A stretch of 64,000 nucleotides of DNA from Arcuatula senhousia. Its lineage: Eukaryota; Mollusca; Bivalvia; Mytilida; Mytilidae. Under the pieces are notes generated by a model, which was not told where the DNA came from, made no database searches, and saw nothing but the letters and a program-made list of their open reading frames with translations. The stretch lies in NCBI GenBank assembly GCA_963971305.1, contig OZ020303.1:40040106-40104105 (forward strand), written 5' to 3'. Below are positions 36,301-45,340 of the stretch, piece after piece. Position 1 is the first letter of the stretch. Each line of letters opens with the position of its first letter. The position numbers were made by a program, and so were the translations under genes.

Positions 36301-39300
36301 AAAATAATTTATACAATAAACTCATAATAAAATTCAATATTAAACTGTTTAACAGGAAAATAACTACATTCGGATAATGAATGTTTCCTGGAATGGTTTT
36401 GACGACGATGGTGGTGCTGCATTTGGTGATGTCCTTGCCAACAATGAACATCTGATAGAATTAGACATATCCTGTTGTCGTATAGGTCCCGAGGGATTCG
36501 GAAAAGTGATGAAGGGCATGCGAAATAATGAAACCTTGGAAGTGCTCAAAGTATGTAATATTAGAATATTTCCGTATTTATATTAGGGCACGTGATGCTC
36601 TAGATTGTCCCTCTTCCCTACTCGACAAGTATGTTGTTGCATCCACAGACAAGGCCTCTAACAACATATTTTTTATTTGTTATTCACACTATTACATTTC
36701 ATTGATCAAAGAACTAGGTATCGATGGTAATGCATCCGCTAGTGCAACATACACTCGAACTCGATTGGACAATGGTGAGATCATTGCTAATCATAACTAC
36801 CCCATGTCCTTTTTAAATCTCGTTGAAGAATGAACACGAAGGTTTACCATATTTGTATTGGATACATTGGCTACACAAAAATCCATACATGGAAAAGATT
36901 ATAACTGGATCATGATCGTGTTCAGAACTTTGACCAGAATTGTCCATTCAACTCACAAAAATCGTGATTTCTGTAAAAAAAAATTAAGGAAAACAAGCAT
37001 TCTGCGACATTATTTATTCTCATAGTGAAATCAATCACTTGTTGATTAAAGAACTCTAAAATTTTGTTTGAATCATTAAAGAAGTTTATTTTATGAAAAC
37101 TTTTGATATTTTAAAACTTTATACACCATCTCACCATAAGAGAAATGAAAATGCCATCTTAAAAAACTTTTTAAAATTCAATTAAAAAAAAACGGTCAAA
37201 GTAAAAAATAACCGGATTTCGTTAAAAAGGAAGTGACCTGAAATAGAATCCAACGTTATGGGACCCCATCCTGATGCTGTATTTCAAATATCAAGTGATT
37301 AGTAGTAGCTGAGAAAACTGTTACGAGAATTTCTTCCCCGCCCGCACGCCGACCGACATTCACCATTTTATTCGGATCTTTCTCTCTGTGAAATCCGGCC
37401 AAAAATTTATTAGGAATTTGGTTGTATAAAGTTATAATTTTGAAAAAAAATTCTGACACATCTTATAAAGACAAGATTTGTTACACAGTCGACCAAGTTT
37501 GCAATTTGCTTAATTTCTTCATTGAAAACATTATAAACACATTTTTCTAACCTTGAAGGTATAACGTACTTACCTCCCCGGCATATGATGTGTATATTTC
37601 ACTATATATCACACAGTTACGTGTATCCAAAACGTCACGACTTGTTCAAATTTTTCAGATTTTTTTCAACCCAAAACCGTTGAGATCAATATTCCAAAAT
37701 ACAAAAATACATATATAATGCAGAATAACAGGGATATTCTTCATATTTTTTTTACTCTTTAATCATGGACGACTGTATCAATTTCAGATTGGCAAAAACA
37801 ACATACCAGACACAGCAGTGGAAACAGCAGTAGATTTGCTCATCACACTAGATCCAACAAAATGTCGTCTGGTTTGTCTAGACTTATCGGTAAGACGGTT
37901 CGACTTGTAGGTTTTCTCAGTGTAAATCTGTAAAAAAACCAATGATTTGTTGTCTTAAGAATCATTCAAACATAAAAAAAAAAACAAAAAAAAACGAAAA
38001 ACCTTTAACATCGTTAAGTGTGATCCTTTTCGACATTCAATACTAATATATATGTTATAAACAATAACAAAAATATGCATCTTTTATTTAAAGCTTAACC
38101 CTTATACCGAGATACTTTTCTTACTCTTATATACATGTCTTATTCAGAAAAAAAATGTTAATTTTCGAGAACTTTGCCACATATCAACATCTTTTGAAGA
38201 CCGAATAAGACTTCAGACAACAGTTGCTGCTATAAAAATATACTTCATAGAAAAAGAGACAAAGAGGCACCAATGGGGCATTCGAATGTCAATAGTCCGA
38301 AAGGGCAACGACAAAACCGGTAAACACGTACAATAATAGCACGAAGAAACACAAAATCAACTGAACGTAAATCAACAACGCAAACTCAAGTCGTAACAAG
38401 AGTGAACTCAGGTGCTCCGGAAGAGTAATTAAGCGGATGAAACATCACTTTATCAACAGGACTTGTCTAGTACCTTGTAGACATGTATTTTGCTGTTGAT
38501 TTATGAAAACATTCGCCCTTTTTTGCTGTTAGAGGTTCATAATCTAGAAGGTATGAGATGGAATAAGTGGACATGACACAACCTACAAATATAAACGGCA
38601 GCAAGTTAAAATCCGCAATTGAAAACAGCCAGCAATCTTTGACGTGACCACTGGTCGCTGCTCACCGTTTTGCAATAGGCCCAAGATAAAAGTATAATGG
38701 ATACGATTCAAAGTCAGTCCTTAATATGTTAAAGAAAGACCCCATTTGGACGTACCCGTGCGGGTTCCGGGTGGCGAATAGGCCCGCAGCAGCGCTAAGC
38801 TTGTCGGTAAAAGTCCACTAAAGAGCGCTCAGAAACCTGACATCGGGTCAGACCGCTTTGCCCACAAAGCGACTGGGATGTGTGCCCCAGGTGGTTGAAT
38901 GGGGCAGCCCTGACATCGAGAGATGCGGGGTCGTCAGGCGATAATGCGGAAAACCTGACCGCAAACCATAGTGGTGCACCGTGTTGGGAAGAATGTCACA
39001 TTCCTTGCACGTTAAAGAACCCTGCTGCAGGTCTCGGTAAGAGTAGGACCCGTGGGATCCCCATGCAGGAGGCGAAATTCCCTGTCCCTACCCATCACTC
39101 CTTTTCCCAGTGGCAGTCAAAACTCCCCTACCCGATTGGCCTTGTGTCCCCATTTCCTCCACTTCATCATCATATCATGTTCATTGTATCACCACTTTCA
39201 TGTTCATCTCCCGGATATAGCCGAAATCGTGCTGCTTGGGAGTAAAGCAATAACTAACTAACTAACCTTTTGGACGTAGAACTGAAAAAAAAGATGACGA

Positions 39301-40730
39301 GTATTCCTGGCTTAGGACAGGCCATTAAAAGGGGGAAGGGGTAAAATAGTTTTTTTATGTTTTTTCCTAATCTATTAATATTTAACAATTATCTTCCACT
39401 TAAAGGATGTTATGTTGTCTGCAAAATCAGCAGAGAGACTAAATGAAGTGAAAGAACTTTTCCCAGAAATTGAAATTATTCATGGATATACTGATTCCTA
39501 TGGAAAACGACGTATGATTGGGTTCGGTGATATGGGACAAGAAGCATTGTTAGCATTAAAGGAATATTTAGAGGAAAATAATATGACAGTGACTGAAATG
39601 TTTAGTAGATTCGATGAAGATGGTAGCAATAGTGTGGATTATGATGAATTCAGACAGGGAATCAAGGTATGGTAACAATACGAAATTGAGTTATCTTTCC
39701 TTGTCCTAGTACAAATGTTTTATTTAAATTTTGAATTTGTCAATTCAAAACAGGTCAAATAAAATATGAAAATAATAATAGAAATATTTAAGAATAAACG
39801 ATTAAGATAAAATAAAATGAACAAAATTTGAAGAAATAAAATAAAATAATTTTAATATTTTATTTGACCTGCTTTATTAAAATTTTGAATTTATCAATTC
39901 AAACTTTTACTATAACACAAATGAAGGCAATTTTTATTAGATAAAAGCAACACCTACAAAGAAACGGTAGTTCTGTCACTTGCAATTTAAAATTGCTGTC
40001 TTACCGTAAAATGATTATCATTTGTGCCTTGAAGAGGCAAATAAATGTTTGTCATGTCTACCAAAAATATTGAAATTCATTGTCTGTTATATTTTCCAGG
40101 ATGAGGGAATACCGTTGTCTTCTGAACAAGTGGATGCCTTAATCAAATTTATTGACATTGATGGAGATGGCGATATAGATTTCAGGTAAAATAAGAAATA
40201 AATAAAACTTCCAAAATACACAATAAAAACACATATTGCATGCATTTGATTCACAAAAATCCGTTAAAACGTTATTTTTGACATATGTGCATCCTAAAAC
40301 CAGTAATTCTTACCCAAGCTAATGTTTAGATATAGTTTATAATATCAGTTTTTGATACTAATTTGAAAGAATAAGATTGTGGTTTAATATGTGAAAAATG
40401 GGAAAATGATATTTTCAACAACAACAACAACAACAAAAATAGATCCCCCAAAAAGGACATACGTGTATGAACCAAAAGCTAAACGTAATGTAACTAAAGA
40501 ACACAAAAAAAACCAGGAAAAGAGGAAAGCGTCGTATTACTGTCGTAATAGTTAAAAAAAGATTAAAGGTAACTCTTATCTACTTTTTTATAGAAATGCC
40601 TTCTTTTACAAGACATTTATGTCATTCTTTTTCTTTCAGTGAGCTGGTATTAAAAATAAAAGAAATAACAAAGAAAAGAGATGCCGAACAAGCACAAAGA
40701 GCTGCTGAATCTGCAAAGAGAAGACGATGA
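24282..40730 (+). CDS. LRRC74A-like leucine-rich repeat protein with two EF-hands (gene A)
   Basis: Exons: 24282-24353, 26753-26858, 29010-29191, 29655-29762, 30199-30292, 30676-30725, 33912-33993, 35935-36020, 36356-36550, 37788-37889, 39406-39666, 40100-40185, 40640-40730 (stop TGA). All junctions are GT-AG and all phases agree, giving 504 residues. Order: acidic, Thr/Asp-rich N-terminus; motif TYEKACRKFGVVPSSKI typical of the LRRC74 group; nine 28-residue ribonuclease-inhibitor-type LRRs (about residues 100-350, pattern LxxLxLxxNxxxxxGxxxL); helical linker; EF-hand loops at 429-440 and 465-476 with all acidic ligands; basic C-terminus ending KRRR. No signal peptide or membrane segment is seen, so it is probably cytosolic. 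The role is unknown; LRRs suggest protein binding and EF-hands calcium sensing. It is an ancient tandem paralogue of 48023-59052. The first exon is the least certain. Confidence 0.87.
24689..24860. repeat. TTCGTGG-type MITE
   Basis: GTGGTTTTCGTGGGTGGCCAT at the left is inverted relative to TGGTACCCACGAAAATACAT at the right. The interior includes paired TTCAAAACCACGAATTT and AATCCACGAACTGATCC stretches. It lies in the first intron of gene A. It is related by its ends to 41866-42072. Confidence 0.6.
27073..27770 (+). mobile_element. 5'-truncated LINE (non-LTR) reverse transcriptase fragment
   Basis: An open frame from about 27073 to 27594 encodes FDFRKAFDLVW, GVRQGDNLSPTLFKLFINDL and the catalytic LLYADDLVLLS, the usual order of RT motifs in non-LTR retrotransposons. 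At 27592 a TGA interrupts SYTYL, and the protein homology continues in another frame to about 27770 (SQAQNLLYSKGLKAYFKLCK). Upstream ORF1, endonuclease and the start of RT are missing. It is inserted sense in the intron 26859-29009 of gene A and is dead. The clade is not determined. Confidence 0.9.
29303..29520 (+). repeat. Single-unit relative of the core-repeat elements
   Basis: A GC-rich GTCGGGCGGGCGG tract is followed by AACAATTTTCTCAGCAATTA, TTGATATTTAGTATGCAGTA, TCCCATAACGCGAGATTCG and AAAATCCGGTCAATTTTTAC. The same block occurs inverted at 37175-37400. The order of GC microsatellite then one unit parallels the multi-unit elements at 2263-3158 and 61399-62133. Confidence 0.55.
30847..32590 (+). 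mobile_element. Penelope-like element, broken reverse transcriptase (copy 1)
   Basis: Inserted sense in the gene A intron 30726-33911. The first frame (30871-31618) contains KYVVVPADKAPNNI, SLYWIPKLHK, FIAGSSKCTTKPLS and FDFSTLYTSIPH; after a frameshift near 31595 the second (31626-32090) contains GIPMGTNCAPLLADLFL and the catalytic RYIDDVLLL (31825-31848). These are Penelope-like element RT motifs. Relative to copy 56280-58345 about 120 bp before SSFG is deleted and the 5' part is missing. A nonsense codon at 32088 interrupts the C-terminal part. No GIY-YIG endonuclease is recognisable. The 3' tail runs to about 32590. Decay looks moderate. Confidence 0.9.
32945..33055 (+). repeat. Dispersed repeat shared with gene B intron
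   Basis: ACCAAGTCAGGACCATTGCG, TCTTCAAATGCTCTGGTATG and the T-rich tail match 54175-54265 at roughly three quarters of positions by eye. The two copies are in non-corresponding introns of the paralogues, so this is a dispersed repeat, not a relic of the gene duplication. Confidence 0.55.
33320..33850 (+). mobile_element. Degenerate Penelope-like element 3' part (copy 2)
   Basis: The translated trace GCTTCATATTTAGATCTC (SYLDL) and the following stretch correspond to the C-terminal part of the RT ORF of copy 1 (SASYLDLFLE onward). It then continues into the tail (GGAGCCGCTTACCCTTCCG, GACTTGATTTG, TTGTACCTTTGCTTCTTTC). It ends about 60 bp before the exon at 33912. It is older and much more decayed than copy 1 in the same intron. 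Confidence 0.65.
34185..35050. repeat. 246-bp tandem duplication with inverted partner
   Basis: Two units of 246 bp (from about 34557 and 34803 to about 35050) are nearly identical, differing by a few point changes and small indels (for example GGCGC lost). Each carries CTGACGTCCCACGGCACC and GCCGAGGACGTCAG, an internal palindrome around GACGTC. At 34185-34290 an inverted, diverged copy of the central about 105 bp is present. The whole sits in the gene A intron 33994-35934. An AT dinucleotide run opens each unit. Confidence 0.85.
35141..35421. repeat. MITE with about 40-bp TIRs and TTTA target duplication
   Basis: The left end GGCACCGACCATTTTATTTT and the complement of the right end GGCACGGACCATTTGATTTT continue to match inward through GGGGG and GCTGGGATTTT. 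Direct TTTA flanks lie at 35137-35140 and 35422-35425. The element is 281 bp, non-coding, in a gene A intron. It accounts for most of a long antisense open frame (35068-35523) that is not a gene. Confidence 0.75.
35430..35845 (-). repeat. GC-rich interspersed repeat, minus orientation
   Basis: On the minus strand it contains GTTGCAAACAAGGCCC-like start, TTGACATCGGGTTATTGCTC, CACGCTTCATGCACGTAAAA and the TTCATGTTCATCTCC 3' part, matching 16884-17390. It begins directly after the MITE at 35141-35421 and lacks the simple-repeat tail. Confidence 0.65.
36356..36550 (+). CDS. Most conserved LRR exon of gene A
   Basis: A 65-codon exon, phase 0-0, covers LRR 7 and 8. The corresponding gene B exon (54332-54526) has exactly the same length; I count 44 of 65 identical residues, including the uninterrupted NVSWNGFDDDGGAAFGD. 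By comparison the exon 29010-29191 pair shares only about 26 of 60. The block therefore appears to be under stronger constraint than the rest of the horseshoe. Confidence 0.88.
36590..37150 (+). mobile_element. Degenerate Penelope-like RT fragment (copy 3)
   Basis: A trace of the RT N-terminal region is readable: LLDKYVVASTDKASNNIFFI, then an uninterrupted stretch to about 36833, a WIHWLHKNPYMEKIITGS trace near 36860-36915, and KTFDILKLYTPSPH near 37095. Frames change several times. It lies in the gene A intron 36551-37787. Unlike copy 1 it retains the segment between NNI and the YW motif. Confidence 0.75.
37175..37400 (-). repeat. Single-unit core-repeat relative, inverted
   Basis: Reverse complement of this block matches 29303-29520: AAATCCGGTTATTTTTTACT, GTCCCATAACGTTGGATTC, TTGATATTTGAAATACAGC, AACAGTTTTCTCAGCTACTA and the GTGCGGGCGGGG tract. 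The two copies are 8 kb apart in opposite orientation within gene A introns. Confidence 0.55.
38262..38432 (-). repeat. Penelope-like element 3' tail
   Basis: Read on the minus strand: CTTCCGGAGCACCTGAGTTC, GACTTGAGTTTGCGTTGTTG, TTTACCGGTTTTGTCGTTGC, CCCTTTCGGACTATTGACA and CCCATTGGTGCCTCTTTG. It lies antisense in the gene A intron 37890-39405. No RT part is attached. Confidence 0.75.
38745..39270 (+). repeat. GC-rich interspersed repeat with AACT-type tail
   Basis: GTGCGGGTTCCGGGTGGCGA, ATAGGCCCGCAGCAGCGC, ACCTGACATCGGGTCAGACC and CATAGTGGTGCACCGTG match the 16884 copy, but the 3' half differs (GGACCCGTGGGATCCCCATG, GGCAGTCAAAACTCCCCTAC) and ends in AACTAACTAACTAACC. This is a different subfamily from the ACTC-tailed copy. 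It contains misleading open frames at 38880-39261. Confidence 0.65.
39406..40730 (+). CDS. EF-hand exons of gene A
   Basis: Exon 39406-39666 carries a charged helical linker and EF loop 1 (DEDGSNSVDYDE). Exon 40100-40185 plus the first codons of 40640-40730 carry EF loop 2 (DIDGDGDIDFSE). Both loops have D at 1, D at 3, S or D at 5, a suitable residue at 7, D at 9 and E at 12, so both should bind calcium. EF2 is split by an intron in its second-last codon; the gene B EF2 is split at the same place. Confidence 0.92.
39751..39871. repeat. 17-bp inverted repeat in gene A intron
   Basis: CAGGTCAAATAAAATAT at 39751-39767 is the exact complement of 39855-39871. Outside the arms the sequence AATTTTGAATTTRTCAATTCAAA is repeated in direct orientation. 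The unit is AT-rich and non-coding. Confidence 0.6.
40418..40437. repeat. CAA microsatellite
   Basis: A short run of AAC/CAA trinucleotides in the intron between the last two exons of gene A. Confidence 0.7.
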
Positions 40731-40750
40731 TGATACAAATATTATTTCAA

Positions 40751-40756
40751 AATAAA
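40751..40756 (+). terminator. Candidate poly(A) signal for LRR gene A
   Basis: AATAAA lies 20 bp after the stop codon ending at 40730, which is unusually close but possible. Later hexamers exist in the following AT-rich DNA. Confidence 0.45.
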
Positions 40757-41377
40757 TCATATTGAGCAAATATATTGGATAAGCATCAACTATTTAAAAA
40801 ATATATATGCAACCGTGTGTCTTACAATCAATTATAACTTGTTTTGTCTGCAGATTAGTCACCAGAAGTTCAAAGACCTTGGTTTATATTTTATATAATT
40901 CAAAAATAATCATTCAAAAAGGCAGATTTAAATGGTCTGCACTAGCTTGAAATGTGTCTGCGCGATCAATGTACTGCCAATTGGTTGCTGGAAATATGAC
41001 ATAAAATGATTAACTACAAAAGTAAGGGGATAGTCCAATAAATCAAAATATAATACTTGTTGTTGAAAGTTTAATATATTAAAGTAATGTCTTGTCAATT
41101 GCTTTATTGGATTTTCAAAAGTGCACTTTTATTGCAACAGATTAAATGATTTGGTGTATTTGCCTATTTTATAACATTTACTAAGCACTAGTCAATGGCT
41201 TTTAGATTGTGAATGGATTTTCAACGGAAGGCTTTTTATACCAGCAATAAAAATCACTTTGTAAATACAAGGCAACCCGGTTACAACTTTCTTTTTAATG
41301 CATTTGTTTTTGAGGTAGTTATTAACTTTATAACTGTCAGCCCCGTGTATTTACAATGTATTAAGTAGTAGTCCACC

Positions 41378-41713
41378 TAAGAATCATGCAAAATTGAAGA
41401 AAAGTGATTCATCGATAAAAAGGCTTCAGTGGTTTATTGTTCAAAGTATATAAAATAAGAAGCTCATAACTGCCTGGTCTTGGTAGAAATCTTGCCATTT
41501 TCTTACAATGGTTTCTATTGAAATTATTGACAATTTTTAGAGTTATCTCCCTTTCTTACATTTTTCCAATGCATTCTATCTATTGTTTTTCTCTCAAAAC
41601 CAGGGCTAGTTTGGAAAAAGAGCACAAAAGATCAGGGTGCTAGTAGGAGTAACACATAAAAAATAAATTGGTGTATGCTTTCCACCCATGAATCACTCTT
41701 TGCATGATTCTTA
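41378..41713. repeat. Inverted-repeat-bounded unit of 336 bp
   Basis: TAAGAATCATGCAAA followed by AAAGTGATTCAT at the left is mirrored at the right by ATGAATCACTCTTTGCATGA then TTCTTA; the left arm has about nine extra bases between the two halves. The interior has no open frame of note. It is probably a small non-autonomous DNA element. Confidence 0.6.
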
Positions 41714-41865
41714 TAAAATGTGGTACTTCATAAATATGAAGCATTAACTTAAACTCAACCATGAGGTAGTAAAACCAATTTTCTGTTAGTTTAGCATCAC
41801 CTTATATTAAGTTTTTTTTTGACTTAGGGCGCTTTTGAATATTAACATTGAGCATTAGATGTTCT

Positions 41866-42072
41866 CTGTGGATTCATTTATTTTCTTGGGTACCAATTTT
41901 CGTGGTTTGATAGAAAAGGATCAGTTCGTTGATTTTTAAGATTGTGGTTCTGAAGTCTGCAACTTCATGATTAATGTGAATTTTGTAAATTTGTGGAATA
42001 TCAAATTTCTTGGGTCAATCCCACCAACGAAAACCACGAAAATTGATACCCCACGAAAAATAATGAAGCCAC
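41866..42072. repeat. TTCGTGG-type MITE, best-preserved copy
   Basis: Terminal inverted repeats of about 40 bp: GTGGATTCATTTATTTTCTT and GGTACCAATTTTCGTGGTTT at the left, complemented at the right by AACCACGAAAATTGATACCC and CACGAAAAATAATGAAGCCAC. About 207 bp in total, non-coding. Confidence 0.8.
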
Positions 42073-43029
42073 AAACATTATAGAACTTAAATTTGGCTTT
42101 TTTTACCGAAATTACGTTAATATCGATATTTTTGTTGTTCTATCTTGTAATTGATTTGATTCTATTGCCGCTAACGAGAGACTACTCCTTGAAAATATCC
42201 AGCATAACCAAATTTACCTTTGTAATATCCAATTCAGCACTCCAATATACATAATATATACCAGACAAACTTACAATAGTGATACAATTAACCAATCAGC
42301 TCCAACAAATGTTTTAGAACTGTTTTACATGTATACCCTGCCAGTTAATATAACTTGAGTAAAATCTTTATAACTTATATCTGTCGAACAAAAGCAAAGG
42401 CTGCTTAGGGTATTGACTAGGATGCCAGGTTATGTCAGTTATAACTTGTGACAGTTCAAGGTTGGCCCGAGACAGTTTTATTTTGGTTTTAGAACTTTCT
42501 ACATTGGCATACACCTAGTGTACCAATAGCAGACCTATAAATAAAAAAGTGGACAAAATTTTAATAGTAAAGTTTACATTCGTTTTAAGGATAAACACTG
42601 CTTTTTTACATAAGTATAATGATTTTATCCTTTTGATAAACTTAAACAATAAGAATAGTTAGGGGTTTAAAAGTTTAAGAATTGTCGGGGCTAATCATTT
42701 TTAAAAATACAAGGGGTATATAAAAATTGCTGTCAGAACAGATACAGAAATTTTAGCTTTAATACTGTTTTGGCCGTTTCTTACAGTTCAATAGAGACGT
42801 CAGACAGAAACGGCAATAAACTAATAACCAACCAGCTACCCACAGAGAAAAAGCAGTTCCAACACATATATACACACTATATATATAGTTGTGCAGCTTT
42901 GTTTTGTAATTGGACAAAGACTAAATCATTTACCAAGATATGGTACAAGCAGCTCTGCATTCTTTTAGTACATGGTAGTATATTGTATAAACTTTGTTGA
43001 CAATTAACCCTTTACCAAAATGAAAACCA

Positions 43030-43226
43030 TAATAAGAGGGGTGTGGATGGGGGTGTCCTCAATTCTGTATTCTGTATAATAAAGGTTTTTGCCATTTTTC
43101 ACATCATTCTTTATTTTGTAAGGGTCATTATTCTCTATTCTTTAGTTTTTTGGGCCATTATTCTTTATCTGTTAACTTTTTTTGCCTTTAGTTTATTATG
43201 TAAACCCCATCCACACCCTCTTATTA
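43030..43226. repeat. MITE with about 22-bp TIRs
   Basis: TAATAAGAGGGGTGTGGATG at 43030 is mirrored by CATCCACACCCTCTTATTA ending at 43226. The 197-bp unit has a T-rich interior with repeated CATTATTCTNTAT words. Confidence 0.75.
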
Positions 43227-43817
43227 GAATTTAATTGTTTTTATTTAATTTTATAGATCTCGAAGTTAGTTTTTTAACATCCAAGCATTTCTACAAACAA
43301 AATCCTCAAACCATTTTGATAATTTGTTAAAGGATATAAACTTGCAGCAAAACAACACACGATTAAATGCCCTTTATGCTATTGGCGTCAAAAGGCAATT
43401 ACCATGATTGTGAAATATGGTTAAAACACTTGAGAAAATGAAGAAAATGCAAATTTAAGTGGAAAATAATTATCCTTTAGAACTGTAAGTCAATTTAAGT
43501 AAATGTATAATTGTTAGTTTGATATTTACGCCGTTTAAACAATTTTTAGATTTGATCACTTAAGGAAAGGAAAAAAAATATGCCATATAAGAAATAAGGT
43601 AAAAGATGCTTTGATAAGATTTCAGATAAGGGTTCTATGCACTCGCATATATGATCGAGGTTAAACTTTTATTTGGGGAATTTATTAAATGAATTAAAAA
43701 TGGAATAGAGTTTAAGGTAAGTGATACACATATATTTATAAAATGAAACTAAAATTGTAAAATTTATTGCAGTTGTAAACTGTCCGTTATTTTGTCTGTA
43801 GAATTTAATAAATAAGA

Positions 43818-44030
43818 AAGAAGCAAAGCGGCACCAATAGGGCATTCAAGTGTCAAAGTTCTGGAAGGGCAACGACAAAACCAGTAAACATGAACGAGAA
43901 CAGCACGAAGAAACACAAAACATAAAAAAAAAAACACAAAATCAACCGAACAGTAATCAACAACGCAAACTCCAAGTCGTAACGAGAGTGAACTCGTGAG
44001 CTTCGAAAGAGTTAGCATTTCCTGCTTGCT
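43818..44030 (-). repeat. Penelope-like element 3' tail, minus strand
   Basis: On the minus strand it contains CGTTGTTGATTACTGTTCGG, TTTACTGGTTTTGTCGTTGC, CCCTTCCAGAACTTTGACAC and CCCTATTGGTGCCGCTTTGC. It forms an inverted pair with 44340-44605. Confidence 0.75.
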
Positions 44031-44339
44031 TTATGAAATAAAAAGTGGGAGCACTGATTTCGGATGAGACCAGATTAGAACCAAAAAGTTACTTATCTCT
44101 GCATGTGTCCTATCTATTTGATTATAAACGTAGTTCAGGGTATCTCCCTTTCGCGTTTCAAAAAACGTCTCGAATTGTGCATTTCCTCAAAATAACAATA
44201 ATCTCAATACAGGAATACTTCAAGAGATTTGAAGATCAGGACATCCTCAAATTTAAGATGTTTTACGATTGACGTTCAAGCACAGAAAATGTATGGTTTG
44301 ACAATCTGATGTAATAAAGTTGATTATCTTATCTTTCAT

Positions 44340-44605
44340 ATGTTGGATTGTCATAGGGTTTTGTTTTGTACTCATTTAACGCATTTGACATTCTGTAATG
44401 ACCGTAAGCAACGCCACGGGTGTTTTGCAACAAGGAGGAACTGTTTGCTTTTCCGGATCACCTGGGTTTACTCTTCACACGAGTGTTGTTGACTGCTTTT
44501 CGGTTGTTTTTTTTATGTTTTTTGTTGTCTGGTCCTTTGCGTTAACTGATTTTGTCGTTTCCCTTTTGGACACTCGAATGCTACATTGGTACCTCTATGT
44601 TTCTT
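44340..44605 (+). repeat. Penelope-like element 3' tail, plus strand
   Basis: TTGTCATAGGGTTTTGTTTT, GCATTTGACATTCTG, GCAACGCCACGGGTGT, TTCCGGATCACCTGGGTT and TCGTTTCCCTTTTGGACACT follow the order seen at 58054-58345. It is longer than the other isolated tails because it includes the sequence just after the RT stop. Confidence 0.75.
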
Positions 44606-45235
44606 GAACTAATGCTCCAGTTGATTGTCTTTTCTGCTCGATTTTCCAAAGCCTAAAATAACGACAAAAAAGCAAAATGGCGAAAAATGTTTACCCCTCT
44701 ATAGAGATTTTAACATAAAACGCCACAAATAGTCGGGAGGATTTACAAATTGGGTACCATAAGACCAGGGTTGTATTACACGAAGTAAAAAAGTAACACC
44801 TTGAAATACATGATCATTTATTTGGCAAAGTAAAGTGATAGAAACAAATTCATTTTCAATGCATCAATGTAAATAAATTTTAGGCACTGATTATGTTTTT
44901 TTTTATTTTGAGAGAAAAGTTTTATCAGCAAGTAATAATTTAAATGGGACATCAATTATTGATATCCATAGAGTGGATTTTCTCGAGTACATCTTAGTCA
45001 GAAGTTTTGAAAGAACTTGTACTTTTAAACATTTAATCCTTTCAAGACTTTACTTAACATCACTTTAAGAGGGAGTCACCATAAGACATAAATGCATTTG
45101 TTTATTTTATGATAGATATGGGTGGATTTTTTGGTCGCTTTTATACATGCTTAAAACCATACTTTCAGGTTTTTATCTTTTCAGTATTCAATGATTTTCA
45201 AAAAGTGCATGAAAAAAAAACTTTGCACAAAATCT

Positions 45236-45340
45236 AGCTGCGAAAACGTAGCTCTTTAAAAGCAACATCAAGAGCTACGTTTTCGCAACTAAAATAATCC
45301 AAATGAAAAAGGCAACCTCAAGAGCTACGTTTTCGCAGCT
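45236..45340. repeat. Hairpin with duplicated right arm
   Basis: AGCTGCGAAAACGTAGCTCTT (45236-45256) is complemented exactly at 45320-45340 and, with one mismatch, at 45270-45290. The two right arms form a 50-bp direct repeat (GCAACMTCAAGAGCTACGTT). Either right arm could pair with the left one, giving alternative hairpins. Confidence 0.8.

Noticed and set aside
38880..39261. A 121-residue plus-strand frame and an overlapping 69-residue frame
   Set aside because: They are read through the GC-rich interspersed repeat, and the equivalent copies at 16884 and 49714 do not keep the frame.
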